From Mucilaginibacter jinjuensis (lineage in GTDB: Bacteria; Bacteroidota; Bacteroidia; Sphingobacteriales; Sphingobacteriaceae), in the NCBI RefSeq assembly GCF_028596025.1, contig NZ_CP117167.1, positions 3,720,001 to 3,784,000 of the forward strand: a stretch of DNA of 64,000 bases, in the 5' to 3' direction. Position numbers and translations under genes: made by a program. Shown here piece by piece: positions 8,982 through 18,400 of the stretch. Position 1 is the first letter of the stretch; each line of letters starts with the position of its first letter. The notes under the pieces were generated by a model. It was given only the letters and a program-made list of their open reading frames with translations. It searched no databases and was not told the origin of the DNA.

Positions 8982-10283
8982 ATGATTGCACAAATTATAT
9001 TCCTCCTGATACTGGCAGCTGCCGTGTTTTTGTTCAGCAAAAATGCAGGTAAAATTCGTCGTAATATTTTACTGGGTAAAGATCTCGACCGCAGCGATAA
9101 CCCGGCTGAGCGCTGGAAGATAATGACCAAAGTTGCCCTCGGTCAAAGTAAAATGGTAAAACGCCCGGTTGCTGCCATAATGCACATTTTTATTTACGTG
9201 AGCTTTGTGATTATCAACCTCGAGGTATTAGAAATTATGATCGACGGCCTGTTTGGTTCGCATCGTATCTTCTCTAAACCTCTGGGCAGTTTATATGGCT
9301 TGCTGATTGGCAGCTTCGAGGTATTGGCTTTACTGGTTTTGGTATCTTGTATTACGTTTTTAGCCCGTAGAAATATCCTCAAACTGAAACGCTTCAGTGG
9401 TGTGGAAATGAAAAGCTGGCCCAAATCGGACGCTAACTATATTCTGTGCATCGAGATCCTTTTAATGACCGCCTTCTTAACCATGAATGCCTGCGATTTT
9501 AAATTGCAAGCCATGCATTTCGGCCACTACATTAAAGCAGGCAGTTTCCCGGTAAGTTCGTTGATTGCACCTATCCTCCCGTCATCAGGCGAATCGCTGG
9601 AAATGATTGAGCGCAGTTGCTGGTGGTTCCACATTGTGGGGATACTGGCTTTCTTAAACTACCTGCCCTACTCCAAGCATTTCCATATTATTATGGCGTT
9701 CCCAAATGTGTATTATTCTAAGTTGACTCCTAAAGGTCAGTTTACCAATATGCCTTCGGTTACTAATGAGGTGAAGGCCATGCTCGATCCGTCATTTACA
9801 CCACCGGAAGCTACAGAACCCGGAAGGTTTGGCGCGAAAGATGTAACCGACCTAACCTGGAAAAACCTGATGGACTCGTACACCTGCACCGAATGCGGCA
9901 GATGTACCAGCGTTTGTCCGGCTAATATTACTGGCAAACTGCTATCGCCCCGCAAAATTATGATGGATACCCGCGACCGGATTACCGAAGTGGGCAACAA
10001 CATCGATAAACATGGCAAAGATTACACTGACGATAAAACTTTATTAGATAATTATATTAGCCGTGAAGAACTTTGGGCATGCACTACATGTAATGCCTGT
10101 ACAGATGCCTGCCCGGTAAACATCGACCCGCTGAATATTATCCTGGAGATGCGCCGCTATATTGTGATGGAAGAATCGCAAGCCCCGGCCAGCCTAAACA
10201 ATATGTTCGGCAACGTTGAGAACAACGGCGCACCCTGGAAATACTCGAGTGCAGACCGATTTAATTGGGCAGATCACGAGTAA
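8982..10283 (+). CDS. Membrane-bound Fe-S oxidoreductase subunit (two 4Fe-4S clusters)
   Basis: The 433-aa protein has about five hydrophobic membrane segments in the first 260 residues (including 1-20, and regions around HIFIYVSFVIIN, FEVLALLVLV, IEILLMTAFL, WFHIVGILAFL). A soluble C-terminal part has two ferredoxin-like motifs, C302xxC305xxC308xxxC312 and C367xxC370xxC373xxxC377, each followed by proline. This is the layout of heterodisulfide-reductase/NarI-like electron-transfer proteins that pass electrons between a soluble donor and the quinone pool. At the end of a beta-oxidation operon the likely donor is ETF reduced by FadE; this is inference. The next gene encodes the CCG-domain partner. 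Confidence 0.85.
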   Translation: MIAQIIFLLILAAAVFLFSKNAGKIRRNILLGKDLDRSDNPAERWKIMTKVALGQSKMVKRPVAAIMHIFIYVSFVIINLEVLEIMIDGLFGSHRIFSKPLGSLYGLLIGSFEVLALLVLVSCITFLARRNILKLKRFSGVEMKSWPKSDANYILCIEILLMTAFLTMNACDFKLQAMHFGHYIKAGSFPVSSLIAPILPSSGESLEMIERSCWWFHIVGILAFLNYLPYSKHFHIIMAFPNVYYSKLTPKGQFTNMPSVTNEVKAMLDPSFTPPEATEPGRFGAKDVTDLTWKNLMDSYTCTECGRCTSVCPANITGKLLSPRKIMMDTRDRITEVGNNIDKHGKDYTDDKTLLDNYISREELWACTTCNACTDACPVNIDPLNIILEMRRYIVMEESQAPASLNNMFGNVENNGAPWKYSSADRFNWADHE

Positions 10284-10392
10284 TTTGTTAATGAGACAAT
10301 TTGTCGATTCGGCAATGACTTCGAACACGAATAAATTCTAATAATTCTTGAATTCTTAAAATTCTGATTCAAGACAAAAAAGGAAGAATAAC

Positions 10393-11298
10393 ATGGAAGA
10401 ACTAAACCAAGATATACCCGTTACCGAAACTACTAAATCCGAAATCGAACATCCGAAACGGCAAAGCCCTATTGAAGGCCTTGAAGAAAAAACACAAACT
10501 GAAAAATCCGAAACCCTCACTGTTCCTACTATGGCGCAGATGGCTGCCGAGGGCAAAACACCTGAGATTTTGTTTTGGGTTGGCTGCGCCGGAAGTTTTG
10601 ATGAGCGGGCACAAAAAATAACCCGCAGCATTTGTAAGATATTACAACACGTAGGCATGAGCTATGCCGTTTTAGGTACTGAAGAAAGTTGTACTGGCGA
10701 CCCCGCCAAACGCGCAGGAAATGAGTTTCTGTTCCAGATGCAGGCGATGGTTAACATCGATGTGTTGAACGGTTATGAAATAAAGAAAATTGTAACAGGT
10801 TGCCCGCATTGTTTTAATACGCTTAAAAACGAATATCCGCAGTTGGGCGGCAATTATGATGTGATCCACCATACACAACTCATTCAGCAATTAATCGACG
10901 AGGGCAAGCTTAAAACACAGGATGGCGAAAGTTTCAAGGGTAAAAAGATTACTTATCACGATGCCTGCTATCTGGGTCGTGGTAATAACGTTTATGAAGC
11001 TCCGCGTGCTGCACTGGAGGTTTTAGATGCCGAACTGGTAGAAATGAAACGCTGCAGAAGCAACGGCTTGTGCTGCGGTGCTGGCGGTGCGCAAATGTTT
11101 AAAGAGCCCGAAAAAGGTAAAAGGGAGATCAGCGATGAACGGATTGATGACGCGATTGCTATCCAAGCCAATATCGTGGCTTCGGCCTGCCCTTTCTGTA
11201 TGACGATGCTGCGAGATGGCGTTAAACATCACGAAAAAGAAGATGATATTCAGGTGCTCGACATTGCCGAGATCACCGTTAGAGCGAATGGTTTATAA
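10393..11298 (+). CDS. (Fe-S)-binding protein with two CCG domains (HdrB-like)
   Basis: The 301-aa protein has two cysteine-rich CCG-type domains of the HdrB/GlpC/LutA family. The first runs from WVGCAGSFD to TGCPHCFNT; the second contains HDACYLGR and SNGLCCGAGG, with a later CPFCM. Such domains bind a non-cubane or 4Fe-4S cluster and act in disulfide or quinone-linked electron transfer. The first about 60 residues are a charged, low-complexity leader. A purine-rich AGGAAG lies 6-12 bases before the ATG, unusually SD-like for this window. The gap from the membrane subunit is 109 bases with no gene in it. I infer it forms a two-subunit complex with that protein. Confidence 0.85.
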   Translation: MEELNQDIPVTETTKSEIEHPKRQSPIEGLEEKTQTEKSETLTVPTMAQMAAEGKTPEILFWVGCAGSFDERAQKITRSICKILQHVGMSYAVLGTEESCTGDPAKRAGNEFLFQMQAMVNIDVLNGYEIKKIVTGCPHCFNTLKNEYPQLGGNYDVIHHTQLIQQLIDEGKLKTQDGESFKGKKITYHDACYLGRGNNVYEAPRAALEVLDAELVEMKRCRSNGLCCGAGGAQMFKEPEKGKREISDERIDDAIAIQANIVASACPFCMTMLRDGVKHHEKEDDIQVLDIAEITVRANGL

Positions 11299-11306
11299 CC
11301 ATTCGC
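11284..11306. terminator. Perfect hairpin between convergent genes, possible bidirectional terminator
   Basis: A 10-bp perfect inverted repeat (GCGAATGGTT / AACCATTCGC) with a 3-base loop spans the stop codon of the CCG-domain gene and ends directly against the stop codon of the convergent symporter gene. There is no T-run after it on either strand, so it is not a classical intrinsic terminator. Confidence 0.5.
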
Positions 11307-12998
11307 CTACCAATATCTTACATAAATAACAGAGAGCATCAACAAGATTACTGCGATCATTACAATAGATGACGTGTTTAACTTAAACATCGATTTGTTG
11401 ATGCTGATGGCTTTCGCATTAATCTCCGGTCCGAATAAACTGATGCCGATCATCACCAAAAACGTGATCAGGAACGACCAGCTCAGCGAGATAAAGAAAG
11501 GTATTTCATACTGACCCGAAGCATTCGGAAATGCAGAATATAACCAGGTATTAGCACCAAACACACTCACCGCAAACTGATTAAAGAATACCGATACCGC
11601 AAAGCCGGTTAGTATACCAACTATAGCAGCTTCGGCAGTGGTACGTTTCCAGAACATTCCCAGCAAAAATGTAGCTATCACGCCCGGACTAACAAAGCTC
11701 GAATATTTCTGTACAAATGTATACCCGCCTGCCCCACCGATGCCTAAAACATCGTTCCAGGTAAAGGCAACAGCAATTACCAAACTGGCTATAATGGTAA
11801 GGCGGCCAGTCCACACCATGCGGCGTTCTGTGGCCGATGTTTTCAGGTATTTCTTGTAGACATCCAGCGTAAATATGGTAGCAATGCTATTAACCTTACC
11901 TGCAACTGATGCTACAATCGCAGCAGTTAAAACAGCTAAGGATAAACCCTTTAAGCCCGAAGGCAAAAACGATAAAATGGCCGAATAAGCACCATCTTTA
12001 CTCCCGCCGCTTAACTGTGGCAAATTGCCATGCTTGTACAAAACATAAGCAACAATACCTGGCAACATTACAATTACGGGCATCAATATCTTTAACAGAC
12101 TCGCGAATAAAATACCTGTACGGGCTGTTTTGATATTAGCACCTAAAGCGCGCTGGGTAATGTATTGATTACAGCCCCAATAATTTAGATTGCTAATCCA
12201 CTGGCCCGATACATACATAGCAAAGCCAGGTAATATCAGATATTTGCTGATGGTTGCAGCCGAAGCTCCTGATACGGGCTTCTTGAAGATTAAATGAAAA
12301 TGGTCTGGCGAATCTTGCATCAGCAGTTTAAATCCTGTTAAAGCATTCTGCCCGAAACCGAATTTGTCGCTTACAATGGTTAAAGAAAGATAGGTAATAG
12401 CCAATCCACCGATAATCAACACGCCCACCTGAATTACATCGGTATAACCCACAACCTGCATGCCACCCAACGCTATAATTACCCCGAAGATGGCCAGGGC
12501 TATCATAACTTCGTGAAAGTAACCGCCACCCAGCAAGCCATTGATAGCCAGTGCGCCGAGATATAAAATAGCCGTAAGGTTGATAAATACGTAAAGAAAC
12601 AGCCAGAATATGGACATCACCAGCGCCACGCCACCGTTGTAGCGGTTCTGCAAAAACTGCGGCATAGTGAAAATCTTGTTTTTGATATACACCGGCATAA
12701 AAAACACAGCCACAATGATCAATGCGGCTGCCCCTACCCATTCGTACACGGCTACTGCTATCCCGGCAAAAAAGCCGTCGCCGCTCATACCGATAAATTG
12801 CTCGGCCGAAATGTTGGATGCAATGATTGATGCACCAATAGCCCACCAGGTTAACGAACCTTCGGCCAAAAAGAAGCTTTGCGAACTGGAATTGGTTTCT
12901 TTCTTTTTACGGTTGTAAATGAAGTAGCCATATATAGAAACTATGATAAAATAACCAAAGAAAACGAAAATATCCGCTGTAGAGATGTGATTCAGCAT
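11307..12998 (-). CDS. Sodium/sugar symporter, vSGLT-like (SSS family)
   Basis: The 563-aa polytopic inner-membrane protein resembles Vibrio SGLT along its whole length. Sugar-site residues known from vSGLT have visible counterparts: ISAEQFIGMSG (Asn and Gln of helix 1), YEW (Glu of helix 2), YWGCNQYITQR (Asn/Tyr region) and FVQKYSSFVSPG (Gln). The sodium-site helix reads TAAIVASVAG where vSGLT has consecutive serines, so one of the two serines is alanine here. Sodium-coupled uptake of a hexose such as galactose or glucose is likely, but the substrate is not proven. It lies downstream of the eCIS operon on the same strand but has a candidate promoter of its own. Confidence 0.9.
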   Translation of the reverse strand: MLNHISTADIFVFFGYFIIVSIYGYFIYNRKKKETNSSSQSFFLAEGSLTWWAIGASIIASNISAEQFIGMSGDGFFAGIAVAVYEWVGAAALIIVAVFFMPVYIKNKIFTMPQFLQNRYNGGVALVMSIFWLFLYVFINLTAILYLGALAINGLLGGGYFHEVMIALAIFGVIIALGGMQVVGYTDVIQVGVLIIGGLAITYLSLTIVSDKFGFGQNALTGFKLLMQDSPDHFHLIFKKPVSGASAATISKYLILPGFAMYVSGQWISNLNYWGCNQYITQRALGANIKTARTGILFASLLKILMPVIVMLPGIVAYVLYKHGNLPQLSGGSKDGAYSAILSFLPSGLKGLSLAVLTAAIVASVAGKVNSIATIFTLDVYKKYLKTSATERRMVWTGRLTIIASLVIAVAFTWNDVLGIGGAGGYTFVQKYSSFVSPGVIATFLLGMFWKRTTAEAAIVGILTGFAVSVFFNQFAVSVFGANTWLYSAFPNASGQYEIPFFISLSWSFLITFLVMIGISLFGPEINAKAISINKSMFKLNTSSIVMIAVILLMLSVIYVRYW

Positions 12999-13016
12999 GC
13001 GCAGGGTTTATTTTCT

Positions 13017-13024
13017 CAAACGTA
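13017..13024 (-). promoter_or_regulatory. Candidate Bacteroidota -7 element for the symporter gene
   Basis: The minus strand reads TACGTTTG, an exact match to the Bacteroidota -7 consensus TAnnTTTG, 18 bases before the symporter ATG. I see no good -33 TTG at the expected distance. It would allow the symporter to be expressed independently of the eCIS operon. Confidence 0.35.
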
Positions 13025-13040
13025 AGAAATAAATTGCATG

Positions 13041-14393
13041 CTATACCGATTTCTCTTCTTTCAAAAACTCTTTGCGGATACCGTTAATGAGATCGGTTTG
13101 AGTTAATGTGTCCGAATTACGGGAATAGCACTGCAGGGCAGAAAAATAAACCGCATTAAGTATAGAAGCACCAGAGAGCTCATACTTTGCCGATAGTTCA
13201 TTGAGATTTACAGAACTGTCTACCTTCAAACTCTTAGGCATCGATTTTTGCCAAAGCGTATAACGCTCCTTCTGATTAGGCATTGGGAAGTGAATTACCG
13301 CATGGAAACGCCGGATAAAGGCATCATCCAAATTGTTTTTAAAGTTGGAAGCCAAAATGAGCAATCCCTTATAATCCTCAACTCTTTGTAATAAGTAGCT
13401 TACCTCCTGATTGGCATATTTATCGTGCGCGCTTTGTACGTTAGTACGTTTACCGAAAAGCGCATCCGCTTCATCAAAAAACAAGATCCAGTCTTTGGTT
13501 TCGGCTTTCTTGAAAACGTTTTCGAGATTCTTTTCTGTTTCGCCGATGAATTTGCTTACAATTTGTGAGAGGTCAATCCGGTACACCTCTTTATTAAACT
13601 GTCTGCCCAATAAAGCGGCCGTAAGCGTTTTACCTGTGCCTGACGGGCCGTAGAACAGCACCCGGTAACCCGGTTTTATCTTGCGTTTAAAGTTTTCGTC
13701 CTCATTTAATTTATCATGATGTGTAAGCCAGCTGCTAATATCATTTACCTGCTGCAAGGTTTGCGGGTGCAATACCACATCGTCCCAAAGCATGTGCGTG
13801 GTAATATTTTTGGCCGGAAAATCCAAACCAAAACGCGGCACCCATTCTTTGTTGAACAACAGCTTCTCTACCCATTCCTGCGACAAGATAATCCGTCCGC
13901 TCATCAGTGGCTCTCCTTCTCTGACTGGTTCCAGCCAAAGGATACCTTGTTTAAAAAATACATGCGCTTCCAAAAATAACTCCTGGATATGCAAGCGCTT
14001 CTCCAGATCATTACCCGCCAGTATAAACTGGATAGTTTCGCCGGTTGGCAGCATGCCGCGATGGTTGGTGCCTTTTGTGCCGCCAAACTCGGGCAGCTCC
14101 CCTCCGTTGGGGAAGTGTTCGTAGATAATAGATTCAAAGAAGTTGGGTTGCAGATGCGGCACAATGGTTAGCAATACCACCAGCCAGTCTTCGTCACTTA
14201 GTCCGATTACGTTTTGCTTCGTTTTGTAATCGAATAACTGCCGGTTATTCTCGTCCTTAATCCAGTCGTTCACATCAAAAGCAGTGCCGTTGCCCTGGCT
14301 TTCTATTCGTGCAATAACAAGCGAACGCAGGCCATCAAGCGCGGCTTGCATGGGAAATGCTAAACTGGTATGTTGTTTAATTGAGCGGATCAC
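13041..14393 (-). CDS. AAA+ ATPase of the contractile injection system (Afp15-like)
   Basis: The 450-aa protein has an N-terminal domain of about 230 residues and a C-terminal AAA+ module. Walker A is GPSGTGKT (K255); Walker B is ILFFDEAD (D307, E308), followed by FGKRTNVQ; sensor 1 is LASNFKNN and an arginine finger-like region is DAFIRRFH. An AAA+ ATPase of this kind is conserved in every Afp/PVC-like cluster and is thought to act in assembly or cargo loading, although its exact role is unsettled. It is the last eCIS gene in the transcript, 83 bases after the second cargo gene. Confidence 0.9.
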   Translation of the reverse strand: MIRSIKQHTSLAFPMQAALDGLRSLVIARIESQGNGTAFDVNDWIKDENNRQLFDYKTKQNVIGLSDEDWLVVLLTIVPHLQPNFFESIIYEHFPNGGELPEFGGTKGTNHRGMLPTGETIQFILAGNDLEKRLHIQELFLEAHVFFKQGILWLEPVREGEPLMSGRIILSQEWVEKLLFNKEWVPRFGLDFPAKNITTHMLWDDVVLHPQTLQQVNDISSWLTHHDKLNEDENFKRKIKPGYRVLFYGPSGTGKTLTAALLGRQFNKEVYRIDLSQIVSKFIGETEKNLENVFKKAETKDWILFFDEADALFGKRTNVQSAHDKYANQEVSYLLQRVEDYKGLLILASNFKNNLDDAFIRRFHAVIHFPMPNQKERYTLWQKSMPKSLKVDSSVNLNELSAKYELSGASILNAVYFSALQCYSRNSDTLTQTDLINGIRKEFLKEEKSV

Positions 14394-14476
14394 AACTTAT
14401 AGTTGATTTTTATAAATTTAGTAAAACCTATTGATTAATAGCACATTTACTATCAAATCAAAAAGCTAATCTTTAA

Positions 14477-15451
14477 CTATTTTTTCTTCTTTTCATTATC
14501 CGGCGATTTCTGCAATTCTGTGCTGTCACCATTCTGTACCACGTGCGTAAGCTCATGCGCTAACAGCTTTTTACCTTCGAGGCTATCGGGATTATATTGG
14601 CCCTCATTAAACACAATATGGTTATCTATCGCGTAAGCTTTGGCATTAACTTCTTTAGTAGATTCGGCTGCATCGACCCCGGTATGGATGTTTACGCTAT
14701 CGAAATTGTAACCCATTCGGTCATAAAAAAACTGTGTAGTTTCTACAGGTAATTTGTTGCCGCCCGAGTTTAGTGTACCGATATATGCTGATGTAGTTAA
14801 AGTACCTGTGGCTGTCCCACCTGCTTCTGATAGGCGCAACTCGCTATCTTCTTCGCCATGTTTAACCGGCAAATTTCGGTTGTGCTCTTCTTCGTTTTCC
14901 TCAATCTCGATAGCACGCTTTATTTTTTTGTCGTCTTCTTTTTTGTCAGTAGCACGATGCAGCTTTTTCTCTTCTTCCTTATTATTTTTTTCTATCTCAT
15001 GTTTTTTCTTTTTTTCCTCGTGTGCATGCCGTTTCTTTTCATCGGCAATGCGCTCGGCCTGGGTATGCATGTATTTGTTCTCGTCCTCCTTAGCAGTTGA
15101 CCGGTGAACTTTTTTTTCATCATCTTTCTTGTCACCCATCTTATGGATTTTTTTCTCCTCATCTTTTTTATCAGCGGCTTTGTGGATTTTCTTTTCCTCT
15201 TCCTTTTTATCGGCCGCCTTGTGAATTTTCTTCTCGTCCTCTTTCTTATCAGTAGCGCGATGTACTTCATTATGCTCTTCCTCACAAGCATCGCATTTAC
15301 GGTTTATCGTTGCCGATGGCTGAAAGAAGCTTGCATTTTGTGTATGATCTGCAAAGAAGGTTTGCTCTGCATTATTCTCCTTCTTAAAAAAACTACCATC
15401 GCGTGCTGTGCTTTTGCGGCGACGGATTATCCGGGTTGGTGAAGCTCTCAT
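14477..15451 (-). CDS. Small DUF4157 (eCIS-core) protein with charged repeats; putative cargo or cargo-related
   Basis: The 324-aa protein has three parts. Residues 20-52 carry three Phe-Phe pairs (21-22, 32-33, 42-43), a pattern shared with the larger cargo upstream. Residues 64-177 are a Lys/Glu/His-rich repeat region, probably helical or disordered. Residues about 235-324 are a DUF4157 domain with the zincin-like HELTH motif at 299-303, ending shortly after. DUF4157 is the domain known as the eCIS core because it marks proteins associated with contractile injection systems. There is no toxin domain after it, so it may be a chaperone, adaptor or packaging protein rather than an effector. 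Enzymatic activity of the HExxH site is unproven. Confidence 0.8.
   Translation of the reverse strand: MRASPTRIIRRRKSTARDGSFFKKENNAEQTFFADHTQNASFFQPSATINRKCDACEEEHNEVHRATDKKEDEKKIHKAADKKEEEKKIHKAADKKDEEKKIHKMGDKKDDEKKVHRSTAKEDENKYMHTQAERIADEKKRHAHEEKKKKHEIEKNNKEEEKKLHRATDKKEDDKKIKRAIEIEENEEEHNRNLPVKHGEEDSELRLSEAGGTATGTLTTSAYIGTLNSGGNKLPVETTQFFYDRMGYNFDSVNIHTGVDAAESTKEVNAKAYAIDNHIVFNEGQYNPDSLEGKKLLAHELTHVVQNGDSTELQKSPDNEKKKK
14921..15262 (-). repeat. 13-residue (39-bp) tandem repeats in the small DUF4157 gene
   Basis: Consecutive 13-residue units begin at residue 64. The first four (to residue 115) are close copies of HKAADKKEEEKKI. Units five and six (to 141) are degenerate. After an irregular stretch, one further good copy (HRATDKKEDDKKI) occupies 165-177. 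Every good unit starts with His-Lys or His-Arg. Confidence 0.85.
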
Positions 15452-15467
15452 ATTTTTCTGTGTTTAA

Positions 15468-18400
15468 TTAACTATTAATATGTGTTTCAAATGCATCCTG
15501 TATAGCTGTTAGCCTTGCCTGTTCGGGGCTTGCTGCTTCCATATTAAAATTCATGTTATGGTCTCTTTTAAAATCTCTCCAAAGCATTGTTTTAGGTGCT
15601 GATGTAATTGCGGCCTGGGCGTTGTTGAAAATATTGGTTTTGTTGGTGTTCTGTTTGTTGTTAAAGGCAGTTTGCACCTCCGTGTTTGCCGTGTCTGCTA
15701 TGTCATAAAATACCCTGTTTGCCTTAAAGCCTGTCCATGTTGTTACCTGGTCAGCTGGTAACGCGGTAACCAAAGCCAGTTCGACATTTTTATCCGCTTC
15801 GCGATGATGCGTTGCAAACAATGTGGTTATTGCCCCGGCAGTGCCCGCAGTTTCTAATACTTCCAAGCTCCTTTGGTTAATAACGGTTTTGTTTTTAAAC
15901 TGGCTATAAGTTAAACTTGGTGTAGTACCCAGCTCTGTCGTAGCATTTGCAAGTAAAGTAGCAGCATCTAACATGGCCGCAACGGCAGGCGGCGAATCCG
16001 GATCTAAAACGTGATCTCGGGTTGCCCAGCCTGCAGCAAGGTTTGCACTGGCAGGGTCAATTTCCCAGTCTGTTCCTGTAGCGCCGGTTGCACCTGCCTT
16101 TTTACGCATTGTTTTTACATCAAACAAAAGCTGTGTCGGTAATAGCCCCTCTTCCGGAACATTTACCCGGTTAGGCTGACCGCCGAATACAGCCTCTACC
16201 CGGTAGTAAAGCACTTCCTTATTACCGATAACCCTGTTTTTAACTACAGTTTCTACATTGGTTTCCATTTGGGTATTAAATGGCCCCCTAATTGGCACCA
16301 GGTTCTCTTTTAAGCCACCCGAGCCATGTACATGGTGATTTAGCAAGTGGCCTTGTACATACGAACCTTGCCTTACTTTCACTTTCTCCCATAATTCGGT
16401 TGCACCCGAACTTGAAGGTTCGCTACCAGAATACGGACCAGGGTTAAAACTCAATGGCTGGGCTGTCATTACATGACCTACAGGGCCACCTAATACCGTG
16501 GCCGGAGCCCAATCAACATGGGTTGGCGGTACAATTTCATTGCCCCCAAATGCGGGGTCTTGCATTGCAGTTGATATTTCCGTTAAAAATCCCTGAATCT
16601 TCCGCCCGCGTTCCGCATTCATGGTTTCGGCCTTTTCTGTATTAATGGCTGCAATTTTTGCATCAATAATGGCAAACTGGGTAATAGCGGCCGGTGTTGT
16701 GTAACGGGCTTTCATGTTGGCTATATAATGCTCTAACGGAACCGGTGTCGACTCGATCATGAGCTGTTTATTGGCCGATTCATCAGAGAATTTTAAGGTA
16801 TGATCTTCACCGTTCGGCAACCTGAATTGTTTGCGTATGCCTAACCATGTTAAAACACTGTTCACCGCATTGCGTCCCATATCCACCAAGCGCTCAACTA
16901 TGGTTACCACCCGGTCAATCACCCAGGTTAAGCCAACATCAACCTTAGCCCTTACTATTTCAAGGGCATCTTTAAGCCGTTCGCTCAAGTTTAAACCGAC
17001 CTGATTAGCCAGGAACCCGATTACGATAGGCACACCTCTGGCCAGCGAGCGTTCCAGAAAGTCGGCTGCTTTTTTGGTGTTGCCTTGCGCTATCTCCAGT
17101 GTTCCTTCTACAAACGAGTTCACAATCTCCAGCATTTGGCGCAGGTACCTGATGAACGATTGGATAGCCTTATAAATGGCAATGGCACTATTAATTACAG
17201 CCATAATCCCCGTTGGATCAAGCATGCTCAGTATCTTAGCCGTCACTTTGTTGATGATCTGATCCATCACAAAACTCTTTACGGCATCAAGCACCATCTC
17301 CCAAACATTACTCAGTTTTTCTTTGATCTTATCGGCTATTACGGCCATAAAACCGCGCTCCTGCACGTCTTTAATAAACTCGTATGCTTCGCCCACGGCG
17401 CTTGCCACCTGTTCGGCCCTGGCTATCATGGCTTTTATCCGGTCAACCTTTTCTTTGCCAATCCGGTCTTCCAGTTTCTTCCAAATTTTCTCCATGGTGA
17501 TGTCGAGCACCACTAACAGCCACTTGATAATGCCCATGAGGGAGAAATCCGTAGGTATCGGGATACCCGCCGCCTCAACTTCGGATAAGAACCACGTTTT
17601 CAAGCCATTCCACAAATGCGTGAGGATGTTATTAAAGAACTGCATAAAGCCTTCCTTAATAGCCCGTAACAGGTTTTTGAGGAAGCCTATGGGATCGGCC
17701 TTAATCAATTCAATAGCCTGCATGGCCTTGGCTATGATATTATTGATGAGATCGAACGGAAAGTTCATCACGATCAGGATCGTCTCAATCACGATCTTGA
17801 TGATCTCGAACACAAAGGCGATCAACCTGCCAATCGGCTCACCAAACTTAGCCAGAATGCGCTGGAAGGCATCTATTGGATGCACGAGATCATTGAGGCT
17901 GAACGAATTCCACAGATCGGTAAAGAGCTGGATAATGCTCTGCGGTGTCATATTGAGCCGCGCAACAGCAGCCGTTACCTTTTGGGCTGTGCGATCAATA
18001 GCGCCACTCTGTTTCAGCTGTTCAAACTGTTGTTCGCCACCATCCATCAGGCTCATAAAGCCTTTAATGAGGTTCTCTGTTGTTCGCGGCACATCCTGAC
18101 CGGTAAACGGATCTTTGCCGATAATTACCGTTACCAGCGAATAGCCACGGACCGTTTTAGCCCAGTTGGCCAGCCGCACCATCAGCACTTCTTTAATAAA
18201 GCGCAGAATCGCTGCACCAACCTCCAGCACAAAGGCCAGCACCTTGCTTACCGGGGCAGCAAACTGATTGTAGATCATGGTGAACGTACCAACCGGATCC
18301 ATCAGACTGCTGATAGATACATGATCCCAGATGTTTTTGAAGCCCTGTACTATCTGGTCGTAAGCGTCGCCAAATATGGCTATGCCGCGATCTATGTAGT

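Noticed and set aside
14921..15262. Regular 39-bp repeats that might be a CRISPR array
   Set aside because: Units are contiguous with no unique spacers and stay in frame as a 13-residue protein repeat.
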